A stretch of 49,006 nucleotides of DNA from Stenotrophomonas panacihumi (GCF_001431645.1 NZ_LLXU01000075.1:1-49006), one strand, 5' to 3'. Shown: positions 1 to 9,800, numbered from the stretch's first letter. Program-made: numbers and translations. The notes: generated by a model from the sequence alone, not told the origin.

Positions 1-22
1 TCAGGCGGGCTGCGCGCATGCT

Positions 23-1096
23 TTACAGCGGTTTGATGGGCTTGTCTGGCTCGACGGGTGTCGCCGGTACCGGTTGCTGCACCGGACGCGGTGGCACCAC
101 GCGCGGGAAGCCCGGGGGCATCGGGGTTTGTGTCGGGGTGGTCGGTGTCACTGTCGGCAGCGCCTGGGGCGGGGGCGCTATCAGGCGCGCGGTGGGCCGC
201 AGTTTCAGCAGCGCGGCCCAGTCGCGGCGGTTGAGGTCGCACTGGGACTCGCGCGCCGGCGAGCAATCCAGCGCGACGCCCACGCCATCCTCGCTGCCAT
301 CGCCCGTCGCCAAGGGCTTGGGCAACACCAGCCGGCCCGTGCGGTCGAGTGGCAGCTTGCGCATCATCACCGTGTTGAACACGTTGCCGCCGATCAGGTA
401 CAGCGTGCGATCCCCGCCCACGTTCGCCGCGATCACGATGTCGCAATGCGAGGGCCAACCCACGGCGCCCGTGCGCGACAGCGCCGCGCTCAGGCCGGCA
501 AAGCCCACCACGTCGTCGCGCCCGCGCAGCAGGCACAGCAGGTCGCCCGGCTCGGGCTTGGAGTTCTCCGGGTCGGTGAACGTGTAGGCGTCGCCATCCT
601 GCGCGCGGTAGGCGGCGCGGATGTAGTCCAGGTGCCGCGCCGAGGCGTGGAAGCCCGCCACGCCGGCACGCGCCATCACCCAGGAGACGAACGCGGCGGA
701 CCACGGCGTGTCGATCAGGAATGCGCGGCAATCCACTTCGCTCCAGCGCGAGCCATCCGGGGCCATGCAGCTGCGCGCGCCGGGGCGGTCGGCCACCGAT
801 TGCAGCAAGCCGCTATCGCGCCAATACGAAGCGACCCGCATCCATGCCGACATGCCGCCGTAGGAGAGCTCGCCGCGCTCGGCTTCGGTGAGGCTGAGGC
901 TGGCGACGCGGCCCTGCGTATCGATGAACGGCTGGTTCCAGGCGCGATGTTCGTTGCAGGCCGTGCGCACGATGGACATCGCGGCCGCGCTCAAGCCGTA
1001 ACGCGGCGGCAGGTCGCAGATCTCCGCCGCCGCCGCATGGCCACAGGCCAGCAACAACAGCGCGAGAGAGCAGCGGATGAGGGCGTGGAATTTCAT
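23..1096 (-). CDS. DUF2272 domain-containing exported protein
   Basis: A 357-aa protein. Residues 1-23 form a classic signal peptide (short basic start, Leu-rich core, AAA/AE cleavage), so it is likely exported to the periplasm. The middle carries the features of the DUF2272 family: a Trp-containing block (DTPWSAAFVSWVMARAG) near residues 130-146 and a SHCDIVI block near 218. The spacing is reminiscent of papain-like or CHAP amidase folds, but I see no proof of activity. The C-terminal ~50 residues are a low-complexity Pro/Thr/Val tail that may be a flexible or wall-spanning segment. It lies 45 bp downstream of nadC on the same strand. The family assignment is by recognition; the function is unknown. 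Confidence 0.75.
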   Translation of the reverse strand: MKFHALIRCSLALLLLACGHAAAAEICDLPPRYGLSAAAMSIVRTACNEHRAWNQPFIDTQGRVASLSLTEAERGELSYGGMSAWMRVASYWRDSGLLQSVADRPGARSCMAPDGSRWSEVDCRAFLIDTPWSAAFVSWVMARAGVAGFHASARHLDYIRAAYRAQDGDAYTFTDPENSKPEPGDLLCLLRGRDDVVGFAGLSAALSRTGAVGWPSHCDIVIAANVGGDRTLYLIGGNVFNTVMMRKLPLDRTGRLVLPKPLATGDGSEDGVGVALDCSPARESQCDLNRRDWAALLKLRPTARLIAPPPQALPTVTPTTPTQTPMPPGFPRVVPPRPVQQPVPATPVEPDKPIKPL

Positions 1097-1141
1097 CGGC
1101 AGGCATGCGGCGAGGACAACCGCACACTGCCAGAGCGCCGT

Positions 1142-2032
1142 TCAGGCGATGTGATGAGGTGGCGGGCCGAGCTTGAGCGACAGGTCGATCGCGTGGACGT
1201 GCTTGGTCAACGCGCCGATGGAGATGCAGTCCACGCCGTCTTCGGCGATCGCGCGCAGGCCGTCCAGGCCCACGCTGCCCGAAACTTCCAGCGGAATACG
1301 TTGCGCCGCCGGCACACCGTGGGCGATGCGCACGGCTTCGCGACGCAGCGCCGGTTCGAAATCGTCGATGAGGATGCGTTCGCAGCCGGCGGCCATGGCT
1401 TCGCGCAGCTGGTCCAGGTCCTCGACCTCCACGACGAGCGGCAGCGTCGGCTGCTGCCGGCGTGCCTCGGCCACCGCCGCGGTGATGGAGCCCGCCGCGC
1501 GCACGTGGTTCTCCTTGAGCATCACCGTGTCGAACAGGCCGATGCGGTGGTTCTCGCCGCCGCCGCAGCGCACGGCGTACTTCTGCGCCAGCCGCAGGCC
1601 GGGCAGGGTCTTGCGGGTATCGAGGATGCGCGCCCCGGTGCCGGCGACGGCTTCCACGTGCCGCGCGGTGGTGGTCGCGGTGCCGGAAAGCGTCTGCAGG
1701 AAATTCAGCGAGGTGCGTTCGGCACTCACCAGTGTGCGGCTGCGGCCGGCCAGCGTGGCCAGCACGGTGCCGGCGGAGACGCGGTCACCTTCGGAGATGC
1801 GCCAGTCGATCCGCACCTCCGGATCCAGCGCGCGGTGGCAGGCATCGAACCACGGGCGGCCGGCGATCACCGCGTCCTGTTTGCACAGCAGGTAGGCGAT
1901 GTCGTCCGTATCGGGCAGCAGCGCGGCGGTGACGTCGCCACTGCCCATGTCCTCGGCCAGGGCGCGGGCGACATCGGCCTCGATCTGCGCCTGCGACAGC
2001 CAGGCCGGCAGGACGGGCACGGCGACGGACAC
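1142..2032 (-). CDS. nadC: nicotinate-nucleotide pyrophosphorylase (carboxylating) NadC
   Basis: Quinolinate phosphoribosyltransferase, 296 aa and normal length. It converts quinolinate and PRPP to nicotinate mononucleotide, CO2 and PPi in de novo NAD synthesis in the cytosol. The diagnostic blocks are present: DTRKTLPGLRLAQKYAVRCGG at about residues 137-157, followed by HRIGLFDTVMLKENH, which supply the Arg/Lys/His residues of the quinolinate and PRPP sites. The C-terminal barrel segment (VEVEVEDL-like, then ILIDDF) is also intact. The start is GTG at 2032, only 3 bp after the stop of the Trm112-like gene, so the two are probably translated from one message. No nadA or nadB is visible nearby. 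Confidence 0.95.
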   Translation of the reverse strand: MSVAVPVLPAWLSQAQIEADVARALAEDMGSGDVTAALLPDTDDIAYLLCKQDAVIAGRPWFDACHRALDPEVRIDWRISEGDRVSAGTVLATLAGRSRTLVSAERTSLNFLQTLSGTATTTARHVEAVAGTGARILDTRKTLPGLRLAQKYAVRCGGGENHRIGLFDTVMLKENHVRAAGSITAAVAEARRQQPTLPLVVEVEDLDQLREAMAAGCERILIDDFEPALRREAVRIAHGVPAAQRIPLEVSGSVGLDGLRAIAEDGVDCISIGALTKHVHAIDLSLKLGPPPHHIA

Positions 2033-2035
2033 GAT

Positions 2036-2305
2036 TCAGCGCGCGGGGAAGTCGGCGACCTGGCTGCTGTCGATGGCCTCTTCGGCCAGCAGCACGGGGA
2101 TGCCGTCCTCGACGCGGAACACCTGCTTGCGGTCGCGGCTGACCAGCGCCTCGCGCAGCGGCTGGGCGAGCGTGCTGCCATCGGCCTTGCGCACGGTGCC
2201 GGCGGCGATGGCCCGGTTCAACGCCTCCAGCCCGGCGGAGTCCAGCAGCGAAAGCGGCTGGCGGGTGTCGGGCGAGCAGAGCAGGTCGAGCAGTTTGCGG
2301 TCCAT
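2036..2305 (-). CDS. Trm112-like small protein (YcaR/DUF343 family)
   Basis: An 89-aa protein starting MDRKLLDLLCSPDTRQPL, with the C-terminal block FRVEDGIPVLLAEEAID that is typical of Trm112/YcaR-like proteins. In eukaryotes and archaea Trm112 is an activating subunit for RNA and protein methyltransferases; the bacterial members are poorly characterised. The usual zinc pair (CPxCxG) is degraded here: only one Cys remains (CSPD). It also has about 25 extra residues in the middle compared with the ~60-aa form. It lies directly upstream of nadC in a probable two-gene unit. The family call is good; the role is unknown. Confidence 0.75.
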   Translation of the reverse strand: MDRKLLDLLCSPDTRQPLSLLDSAGLEALNRAIAAGTVRKADGSTLAQPLREALVSRDRKQVFRVEDGIPVLLAEEAIDSSQVADFPAR

Positions 2306-2372
2306 GGCCAGGTTCGGTTCTTCGTCTTGCGTGGAAGGCGGCTAGAATACGTCTTTAAGGCAGGGTAGGGCC

Positions 2373-2876
2373 ATGACCTCCAAGCAAACCGCGCCGCTGG
2401 TCGGCATCGTGATGGGCTCGCGCTCGGACTGGGAAACCATGCAGCACGCGGCCCAGAAGCTCGACGCGCTGGGCGTTCCGTATGAAGTGAAGGTGGTCTC
2501 GGCGCATCGCACGCCGGACGTGCTGTTCCAGTACGCCGAACAGGCCGCCACGCGCGGGCTGCGCGCGATCGTCGCGGGCGCCGGTGGCGCGGCGCACCTG
2601 CCGGGCATGCTCGCCGCCAAGACCGCCGTGCCGGTGCTGGGCGTGCCGGTGCAGTCCAAGGCGCTCAACGGCATGGATTCGCTGCTCTCCATCGTGCAGA
2701 TGCCCGCCGGCATTCCCGTGGCGACCTTCGCCATCGGCAACGCGGGCGCGGCCAATGCCGCGCTGTTCGCCGCGGCGATGCTGGCGCCGGAGCAGCCGGG
2801 CATCGGCGAAGCGCTGGCCGCGTTCCGCCAGCGCCAGACCGACGACGTGATGGCCAAGGACGATCCGCGCCAATGA
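2373..2876 (+). CDS. purE: 5-(carboxyamino)imidazole ribonucleotide mutase PurE
   Basis: Class I PurE, 167 aa. It interconverts N5-CAIR and CAIR in de novo purine synthesis. The active-site blocks are all visible: GSRSDWETM near residue 14, SAHRTPD near 44 (catalytic His), [11 protein letters not shown] near 72 and [14 protein letters not shown] near 105. The start codon is preceded by a purine-rich stretch (aggcaggg). The stop overlaps the purK start (ATGA at 2873-2876), so the pair is translationally coupled. Class I enzymes work on N5-CAIR and normally need PurK, which is present. Confidence 0.97.
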   Translation: MTSKQTAPLVGIVMGSRSDWETMQHAAQKLDALGVPYEVKVVSAHRTPDVLFQYAEQAATRGLRAIVAGAGGAAHLPGMLAAKTAVPVLGVPVQSKALNGMDSLLSIVQMPAGIPVATFAIGNAGAANAALFAAAMLAPEQPGIGEALAAFRQRQTDDVMAKDDPRQ

Positions 2877-4024
2877 CCACGGTGGGTATCCTCGGCGGCG
2901 GCCAGCTCGCCCGCATGATGATCCTGGCCGGTGCGCCGCTCGGCCTGCGCTTCCAGTTGCTGGATCCTTCGGCCGAATCCTGCGCCGGGCAGTTGGCCCC
3001 GCTGCAGGTCGGTGCGTTCGATGATCGCGCCGCGCTGGCGCGCTTCGTCGAAGGCGTGGACGTGGTGACCTTCGATTTCGAGAACGTGCCGGCCGACAGC
3101 ACGCAGTGGCTGCTCGACCACGCGCCGGTGTTCCCCGGCCCGCAGGCGCTGGCCGTGGCGCAGGACCGGCTGAGCGAGAAGACGCTGTTCCGCGAGCTCG
3201 GCATTCCCGTGCCGGATTTCGCCGCCGTCTCCGACCGCGCCGGGCTGGACGAGGCGCTGGCGCGCATCGGCACGCCGTGCATCCTCAAGACCCGCCGCCT
3301 CGGTTACGACGGCAAGGGTCAGTTCCGCATCAAGTCGCCCGCCGATGCCGACGCCGCGTGGGAAGCGCTCGGCGCGCAGGCGGGGACGGTCGGCCTGATC
3401 GTCGAGGCCTTCGTGCCGTTCCAGCGCGAAGTCAGCGTGGTGGCCGTGCGGGGCCGCGATGGCGAATTCCGCGCGTGGCCGCTCACCGAGAACTGGCACG
3501 TCGATGGCGTGCTTTCCGCCAGCCTGGCGCCGGCGCGCGTCGATGCCGCGCTGCAGGCGACGGCTTCCGCTTACGCGCAGCGGCTCGCCGAGCGGCTGGA
3601 TTACGTGGGCGTGTTCGCGCTGGAGCTGTTCTGCCGCGATGGCGAACTGCTGGCCAACGAGATGGCGCCGCGCGTGCACAACTCCGGCCACTGGACGATC
3701 GAAGGCGCCGAGACGTCGCAATTCGAGAACCACCTGCGCGCGGTGCTCGGCCTGCCGCTGGGCGAGACCACGATGCGTGGCCACGCCTGCATGCTCAACT
3801 GGCTCGGCGAGATGCCGGATGCGACCGCCTTCCTGTCGGTGCCGGGCGGTCATTGGCACGACTACGGCAAGACGTCGCGTGCGGGTCGCAAGGTCGGCCA
3901 CGCCACGTTGCGGGCCGACACCGAGGTGGCGCTGGCGCAGGCGCTGTCCCGCGCGGGCCAGGTGCTGGGGCGTTTGGGCCAGGTCGCGCCGGTGGTGGCG
4001 CGGCTGGAAGAGGGCGGCGCGTAA
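2873..4024 (+). CDS. purK: 5-(carboxyamino)imidazole ribonucleotide synthase PurK
   Basis: ATP-grasp enzyme, 383 aa, converting AIR, bicarbonate and ATP to N5-CAIR, the substrate of the adjacent PurE. It begins with the pre-ATP-grasp nucleotide-binding loop [12 protein letters not shown]. The lid and ATP site follow ([15 protein letters not shown], about residues 137-151), then [17 protein letters not shown] near 260, which contains the metal and substrate residues of the family. It overlaps purE by 4 bp. It converges on sodB, with a small GC-rich hairpin in the 27-bp gap between the two stops. Confidence 0.97.
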   Translation: MTTVGILGGGQLARMMILAGAPLGLRFQLLDPSAESCAGQLAPLQVGAFDDRAALARFVEGVDVVTFDFENVPADSTQWLLDHAPVFPGPQALAVAQDRLSEKTLFRELGIPVPDFAAVSDRAGLDEALARIGTPCILKTRRLGYDGKGQFRIKSPADADAAWEALGAQAGTVGLIVEAFVPFQREVSVVAVRGRDGEFRAWPLTENWHVDGVLSASLAPARVDAALQATASAYAQRLAERLDYVGVFALELFCRDGELLANEMAPRVHNSGHWTIEGAETSQFENHLRAVLGLPLGETTMRGHACMLNWLGEMPDATAFLSVPGGHWHDYGKTSRAGRKVGHATLRADTEVALAQALSRAGQVLGRLGQVAPVVARLEEGGA

Positions 4025-4042
4025 GGGGCGGGTGCACGCCCC
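4025..4042. terminator. GC hairpin between convergent purK and sodB
   Basis: ggggcg (4025-4030) pairs with cgcccc (4037-4042) around a 6-nt loop, placed exactly between two converging stop codons. There is no T-run on either strand, so it is a weak or Rho-assisted candidate only. Confidence 0.3.
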
Positions 4043-4051
4043 ACGCGGCGA

Positions 4052-4630
4052 TCAACGCAGCCGCGACGCCACGAAATCCCAGTTCACCAGCTTCCAGAAC
4101 GCTTCCAGGTACTGAGCGCGGCCGTTGCGGTAGTCGATGTAGTAGGCGTGTTCCCACACGTCGCAGGCCAGCAGCGGCGTGTCATCGCCGGTCAGCGGCG
4201 TGGAGGCGTTGGTCGTGCTCACCACGGCCAACTGCCCGTCCGCGCGCTGCACCAGCCACACCCAGCCCGAGCCGAAGGTCGCCAGTGCCAGGCGGTCGAA
4301 CTCGCCGCGGAAGTGCGCGAAATCGCCGAACGCCTGCACGATCTTCTCGCCCAGCTTGCCGCCAGGCTCGCCGCCGCCACGCGGCCGCAGGCATTGCCAG
4401 TAGAACTCGTGGTTCCACACCTGCGCGGCCTGGTTGAACAGCTGGCCCTGCGCGCGGCGCACGATGTCCTCCAGCATCAGCTCGGCGAATTCGGTGCCGG
4501 CGATCAGCTCGTTGAGCCGGTCGACATAGGCGCGCTGGTGCTTGCCGTGGTGGTAATCCAGGGTTTCCGCCGACAGGTGCGGCGCGAGCGCGGCACGGTC
4601 GTAGGGCAGGGGCGTGAGTTCGATCGGCAT
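4052..4630 (-). CDS. sodB: superoxide dismutase [Fe] SodB
   Basis: Cytosolic iron superoxide dismutase, 192 aa, which dismutates superoxide to H2O2 and O2. The four metal ligands sit in expected motifs: His in LDYHHGKHQ (about residue 27), His in VWNHEFYW (about 74), and Asp and His in CDVWEHAYYIDYRN (about 156-160). The FNQAAQVWNHEFYW context favours the Fe rather than Mn form. No signal peptide is present, so it acts in the cytoplasm. It is transcribed toward purK and divergently from grxD, with 108 bp between the two starts. Confidence 0.95.
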   Translation of the reverse strand: MPIELTPLPYDRAALAPHLSAETLDYHHGKHQRAYVDRLNELIAGTEFAELMLEDIVRRAQGQLFNQAAQVWNHEFYWQCLRPRGGGEPGGKLGEKIVQAFGDFAHFRGEFDRLALATFGSGWVWLVQRADGQLAVVSTTNASTPLTGDDTPLLACDVWEHAYYIDYRNGRAQYLEAFWKLVNWDFVASRLR

Positions 4631-4738
4631 GGGCGAGGGAGGGGGCCACGAGGGTCGCGGCCGTGCTTACAATGACGGACCAGGGGGCAGTCTATCCGAC
4701 CAGGAGGTCGACGCTGCCGCCGCTACAGGAGAATCCCC

Positions 4739-5059
4739 ATGCCGGTGATGGAACGCATCCAGGCGGAAGTCGAAGGGCATCCGATCGTGTTGTTCATGAA
4801 GGGAACCCCGCAGTTCCCCATGTGCGGCTTTTCCAGCCGCGCCGTGCAGGCGCTGCTCGCCGCCGGCGCCGAACACCTGCATACGGTCAACGTGCTTGAG
4901 GAGCCGGAGATCCGCGCCAACCTGCCGCGCTATTCCAACTGGCCGACCTTCCCGCAGCTGTTCATCCATGGCGAACTGATCGGCGGCTGCGACATCACCC
5001 TGGAGCTGTTCGAATCCGGCGAGCTCAAGCGCATCGTTGCCGAGGCCTACGCCTCGTGA
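4739..5059 (+). CDS. grxD: monothiol glutaredoxin Grx4 (GrxD)
   Basis: A 106-aa monothiol glutaredoxin with the CGFS active site at Cys29. The glutathione-binding TFPQLFIHGELIGG block (WPTFPQ) lies near residue 73 and GGCDI near 82. Proteins of this family coordinate a glutathione-bound [2Fe-2S] cluster, often with BolA, and move clusters between carriers. The ATG is preceded by aggag (4727-4731). Its stop overlaps the GTG start of the next gene by 4 bp (GTGA, 5056-5059), so the two are coupled. Its position opposite sodB groups two iron and redox genes. Confidence 0.95.
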   Translation: MPVMERIQAEVEGHPIVLFMKGTPQFPMCGFSSRAVQALLAAGAEHLHTVNVLEEPEIRANLPRYSNWPTFPQLFIHGELIGGCDITLELFESGELKRIVAEAYAS

Positions 5060-5808
5060 GTGCCGGCGAGGTGGCCGCCGCGACGGGCGTGCTCGAAGGT
5101 CGCGTCGTGCTGGTGAGCGGTGCCGCCGGTGGGTTGGGCGCCGCCGCCGCGCAGGCCGCCGCCGAGGCGGGGGCCACGGTCATCCTGCTGGGGCGCAAGC
5201 CCGCGAAACTCGAGCGCCTGTACGACCGCCTCGCGAAGGTGGGTCCGGAGCCGCTGATCTATCCGCTGGACCTCGTCGGCGCCACGCCCGAGGACTACGC
5301 CACGCTCGCGCAGCGCATCCAGGAAGAACTCGGGCGCCTCGACGGCGTGCTGCATTGCGCCGCCGACTTCCCCGGCCTGACGCCGCTGGAACTGTCCGAC
5401 CCGGCCGTGCTGGCGCGCGTGCTGCACGTCAACCTCACCGCGCGCGCGTGGCTCTCGCAGGCCTGCCTGCCGCTGCTGCGCCAGCGCGAAGACGCCGCGT
5501 TGGTGTTCGTGGTCGACGACCTCGCGCGCGTGGGCGCGGCCTACTGGGGTGGCTACGGCGCGGCACAGCACGCGCAGCGTGGCCTGCTGGCCAGCCTGCA
5601 TGGCGAAACCGCCGCCGGCCCGGTGCGGGTGTCGGCGTTGCAGCCGGGGCCGATGCGTACCGCGTTGCGCGCGCGTGCCTATACCCACCAGGAAGACCGC
5701 GAGGCGGTGGACGCTTCGCGCTATGCCGGCGCCTGCATCACCTTGCTTTCAGCCGCAGGCGCTTCGCACCGCGGAGAGGTCTGGTCGGCGCCGCCGCAAT
5801 CGGCCTAG
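5056..5808 (+). CDS. YciK-like short-chain dehydrogenase with altered catalytic residues
   Basis: A 250-aa Rossmann-fold protein of the SDR family, closest in layout to YciK. The cofactor loop is intact (SGAAGGLG, residues 21-28), as are the NLTARAW segment and the PGPMRTALRARA block typical of YciK. The catalytic centre is changed. Where the family has Ser-Ser-Ser it reads VVDDLARVG (about 153-160), and the YxxxK motif is Y167-GAA-Q171, so both the Ser and the Lys are missing. It may bind NAD(P) without classical dehydrogenase activity. The GTG start overlaps the grxD stop. The family call is firm; the activity is doubtful. Confidence 0.85.
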   Translation: MSAGEVAAATGVLEGRVVLVSGAAGGLGAAAAQAAAEAGATVILLGRKPAKLERLYDRLAKVGPEPLIYPLDLVGATPEDYATLAQRIQEELGRLDGVLHCAADFPGLTPLELSDPAVLARVLHVNLTARAWLSQACLPLLRQREDAALVFVVDDLARVGAAYWGGYGAAQHAQRGLLASLHGETAAGPVRVSALQPGPMRTALRARAYTHQEDREAVDASRYAGACITLLSAAGASHRGEVWSAPPQSA

Positions 5809-5867
5809 CCGAATGCCGCCCGGCGCGGGACAATAGCCGCCTCCAGGCGCCGCACCGGCGCATGCCT

Positions 5868-5889
5868 GCCGGCACCCCATGCCGGCTTT
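5868..5889 (+). terminator. hairpin after the SDR gene
   Basis: gccggca (5868-5874) pairs with tgccggc (5880-5886) around a 5-nt loop, followed by only three T. It is a weak terminator candidate between the SDR gene and the MarC-family gene. Confidence 0.3.
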
Positions 5890-5954
5890 CGCGTCTTTAG
5901 CGTGTCGGCCGGCGAACACCCGTCGCCGCTCGCGCGTCTCTCCAGAGTCCCCCG

Positions 5955-6554
5955 ATGACCATCCTCTCCGCCGCCCTGCTGCTGTTCCTGATCCTCGATC
6001 CGCTGGGCAACATTCCGGTCTTCCTCAGCGTGCTCAAGCCGCTGCCGGCCCGTCGCCAGCGCGTCGTGCTGGCGCGCGAGCTGCTGATCGCCCTGTTCGT
6101 GCTGATGGCCTTCCTGTGGGGCGGCAAGTACGCGCTGGAGCTGATGCACCTGCGGCAGGAGTCGGTGTCCATCGCCGGCGGCATCGTGCTGTTCCTGATC
6201 GGCATCCGCATGATCTTCCCGCGCCCGGAGGGGTTGATGGGCGAGATCCCGGACGGCGAGCCCTTCATCGTGCCGCTGGCCATCCCGCTGGTGGCCGGCC
6301 CCTCGGGCATGGCGGCGGTGATGCTGATGGGCAGCGGCGAGCCGCACCGCCTGCCGGATTTCAGCCTGGCCCTGCTGATTGCCTGGGGCGCGACCTCGGC
6401 CATCCTGTTCTCGGCCACGCTGCTCTACAAGCTGCTCGGCCACCGCGCGCTGTCCGCGCTGGAGCGCCTGATGGGCATGCTGCTGGTGGCCATCTCCGTG
6501 CAGATGTTCCTGGACGGCATCGGCACCTATCTCAAGCTGCCCACCACCATCTGA
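5955..6554 (+). CDS. MarC/YhgN family integral membrane protein
   Basis: A 199-aa polytopic protein with about six hydrophobic helices. It starts with the family-typical LILDPLGNIPVFLSVL, followed by a central AGPSGMAAVML block and a C-terminal LMGMLLVAISVQMFLDGI segment, all characteristic of the MarC/YhgN family. The molecular function is not established; marC was once linked to multiple antibiotic resistance, but that link has not held. It sits alone between the SDR and a long regulatory region. Confidence 0.85.
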   Translation: MTILSAALLLFLILDPLGNIPVFLSVLKPLPARRQRVVLARELLIALFVLMAFLWGGKYALELMHLRQESVSIAGGIVLFLIGIRMIFPRPEGLMGEIPDGEPFIVPLAIPLVAGPSGMAAVMLMGSGEPHRLPDFSLALLIAWGATSAILFSATLLYKLLGHRALSALERLMGMLLVAISVQMFLDGIGTYLKLPTTI

Positions 6555-6875
6555 CGGCGGCGCCCCTGCCCGCTGTACACGGGGTGTGAGGAAGCGTTGA
6601 CGGTGGCCTTGCAACGCCCGCCATGCTGCGGGTGCACATAAGTGCCTGTTTTGGCGCAAGTCTTTGTGTTGCAAGCGTTTCCATCCGTGGCGAAGAACGC
6701 ATTCCCGGTCATGCAGCGGTCACATTTCGCGACTAACGTGTTAACCTGTTGTTAACCGTTACGGCCGAAACCAGACCGTCCGGTAGGGAACCCCAGATCA
6801 CATCAGCGCATTGCCGGGAACGGTGGTGGCTGAGTCGTTTTTATCGCATCCGTCAACGCATCGAGGCTACCGCCC
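6555..6875 (+). promoter_or_regulatory. 321-bp leader of the TonB receptor gene
   Basis: This stretch has no gene. It is visibly more AT-rich than its neighbours from about 6640 and contains a LacI-type operator (listed separately). It also holds a short direct duplication of gttaac (around 6738-6756) of the kind found at promoters. I could not place a convincing -35/-10 pair. A long untranslated leader before the receptor gene is likely. Confidence 0.5.
6670..6683. promoter_or_regulatory. LacI-family operator upstream of the TonB receptor
   Basis: The 14-mer TGCAAGCGTTTCCA matches every fixed position of the LacI/GalR-family consensus TGNAANCGNTTNCA, with half sites TGCAAGC and TGGAAAC around the central CG. 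It lies 193 bp upstream of the receptor start. In xanthomonads and caulobacters, several sugar-uptake TonB receptors are controlled by local LacI regulators; no lacI-type gene is in this window. Confidence 0.6.
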
Positions 6876-9800
6876 ATGACCCACCCCCGTCAGTTCCGCA
6901 TGTCCAAGCTCACGCTTGGCCTCGTGGCCGCCCTGGCCGCCGCTCCCGTCTTCGCGCAGAGCACCTCCGCCGGCGTCGGCGGCGTGGTCACCACCACCGC
7001 CGGCCAGCCGGTTTCCGGTGCCGAAGTGACCATCACCCACGTCGAATCGGGCACGGTCAGCCGCGCCACCACGGACGAAGCGGGTCGTTACACCGCGCGC
7101 GGCCTGCGCGTCGGTGGTCCGTACAGCATCACCATCACCAAGTCGGGTGAGGGCACCAAGACCGAAGACGGCATCTACCTGGGCGTCAACCAGACCGCGA
7201 GCGTCAACGCCGCGCTGACCGGTGACCTGACCACCCTGGAAACCGTCAACGCCGTCGCCGTGGCCGGTGGCTCGGAAGTGTTCAGCGCGACCAAGACCGG
7301 TTCGGGCACGCAGGTCAGCCAGGAAACCATCCAGGCCCTGCCGTCGATCAACGGCAACATCCAGGACTACATGCGCCTCGACCCGCGCGTCGCGTTCGTC
7401 GACCGCGCCTCGGGCACCATCTCGGCCGGCGGCCTGAACCCGCGCTACAACTCGGTCAGCATCGACGGCGTCGCCGCCAGCGACACGTTCGGCCTGGAAG
7501 GCAACAACATGGCGACCCGTCGCCAGCCGGTGTCGATGGAGGCCATCGAAGCCCTCGACATCAACCTGTCCAACTACGACGTCAGCATCGCCAGCGCCGC
7601 CGGCGCCACCGTCAACGCGGTGACCAAGTCCGGTACCAACGAGTTCCACGGCTCGGTGTACGGCAGCTACCGCGACGGCGACTGGTTCGGTGACAACCCG
7701 GACGGCACCCCGTTCAACGGTTTCACCAAGGAAAAGACCTACGGCATGACCCTGGGTGGTCCGGTCGTCAAGGACAAGCTGTTCTTCTTCGCCAACTACG
7801 AGAAGTTCGAGCAGGCCGCCCCGGGCGCCGACCTGGCCAGCACCGCTTACGGCAAGACCAATGCGGTCATCAATGATGACTTCATCGCGCAAGCGCAGCA
7901 GATCGCCCAGAACAACTGGGGCATCGACCCGGGCACCCTGAGCAGCAACGGCAACACCGACCTGGAAGAGTACGCGCTGAAGCTGGACTGGAACATCAAC
8001 GACCAGCACCGCGCCAGCATCCGCTACAGCAAGCTCGACCAGAGCAAGCTGCGCATCAACGGCATGACCAGCAGCTCGGTCTCGCTGAGCTCGTACTGGT
8101 ACCAGCACGAGAAGTCGATCGAGAGCTACGTCGGCCAGCTGTTCTCCGACTGGACCGACAACTTCTCGACCGAGTTCAAGGTGTCCTACCGTGACTACTC
8201 GGCCATCCGCGTCACCCCGACCACCGCGCCGAGCATCCAGATCCAGTCGGGCACCGATTCGCTGTACCTTGGTACCGAGCTGAGCTCGCAGAACAACATC
8301 CTGACGACCAAGACCTGGAACTACTACGGTGCCGGTACCTGGACGCTGGGCGACCACGACCTGAAGTTCGGCGTGGACTACAGCACCAACGAGATCTACA
8401 ACTACTTCGCCCAGAACGGCTGGGGCAGCTACATCTTCCAGGGCCTGGACAACTTCGCCGCCGGCATCTGGTCCAGCTACCGCCTGGCCGCCGAGACCTC
8501 GCCCGGTTCGATCCCGGCCGACTACAAGTACAACAGCCTCGGCCTGTTCGTGCAGGACACCTGGTACGTCAACAGCAACCTGACCCTGACCCTGGGCCTG
8601 CGCGCCGACCGTCCGGACACCAGCCCGTCGCCGACCTACAACGCGCCCGCCTCGAACACCTTCGGCTACAACAACAGCGAAATCTTCAACGGCGATTTCC
8701 TGTTCCAGCCGCGCGTGGGCTTCAACTACAACTTCGACACCGAGCGCCCGATGCAGCTGCGCGGTGGCGTGGGCCTGTTCCAGGGTGATTCGCCGCAGGT
8801 GTGGATCGGCAACAGCTACTCCAACACCGGCCTGAACTACACCTCGTACAACCAGACCAACACCAGCACCACTACCACGCCTGTGCCGTTCTCGCCGGAT
8901 GGCCTGAACCAGCCGATCCCGACCGTGCCGGGTTCGGCGTTGCAGAGCGTCAACTTCGTCGGCCACGACTTCAAGCAGCCGTCGCTGTGGAAGGCGAACC
9001 TGGGCATCGACAGCGAGCTGCCGTGGTACGGCATCGTCGCGTCGGCCGAAGTGCTGTACACCAAGGTCAAGGACGGCCTGTACTACCAGGCGCTGAACCT
9101 GGGCCCGGGCTACACCGGTCCGGACGGCCGCACCCTGTACTGGAACCCGAGCAAGGTCAGCTGGACCTCGTCGGAAACCGGCAGCAACTCGGCCGCCAGC
9201 CGCTACGGCCGTTATTCTAAGTACGACTCCGTCTACCTGATCGACAACACCGACAAGGGCAAGACCTCGCAGTTCACCGTCTCGCTGACCAAGCCGTTCT
9301 CGGAAGGCAGCGACTGGTCCTGGACCCTGGGCTACACCTACACCCACGCCACCGAAGTCGGCCCGCTGACCAGCTCCACCGCCAGCTCGGGCTGGGCGTA
9401 CCAGTACGCCTTCGACGTGAACTCGAACACCGAGAACACCTCGCGCTACGAGATCAAGGATCGCATCAGCGGTTCGCTGGACTGGAAGCACAAGTTCTTC
9501 GGTGACTACGAAACCCGCGTGGGCCTGGTGTATGAAGGCCGCAGCGGTCGTCCGTTCAGCTACGTCTACGCCAACGACTTCAATGGCGACGGCCGTACCT
9601 ACAACGACCTGTTCTACGTTCCGAATGGCGACGTGCTGTTCGGCAGCGTGAACACCGCTGGCCAGTTCACCCCGGATGCCACCATGGCCGCCAACTTCAA
9701 TGCGTGGCTCGCCGCGCATCCGGAAGTGGCGAAGTACGCCGGCAGCTACGCCCCGGCCAATGCGTTCCGCACCGGCTTCGTGAACACCTTCGACGTGCGC

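Noticed and set aside
74..2368. 764-codon plus-strand frame across the DUF2272, nadC and Trm112-like genes
   Set aside because: It runs antisense through three recognisable genes and carries no domain.
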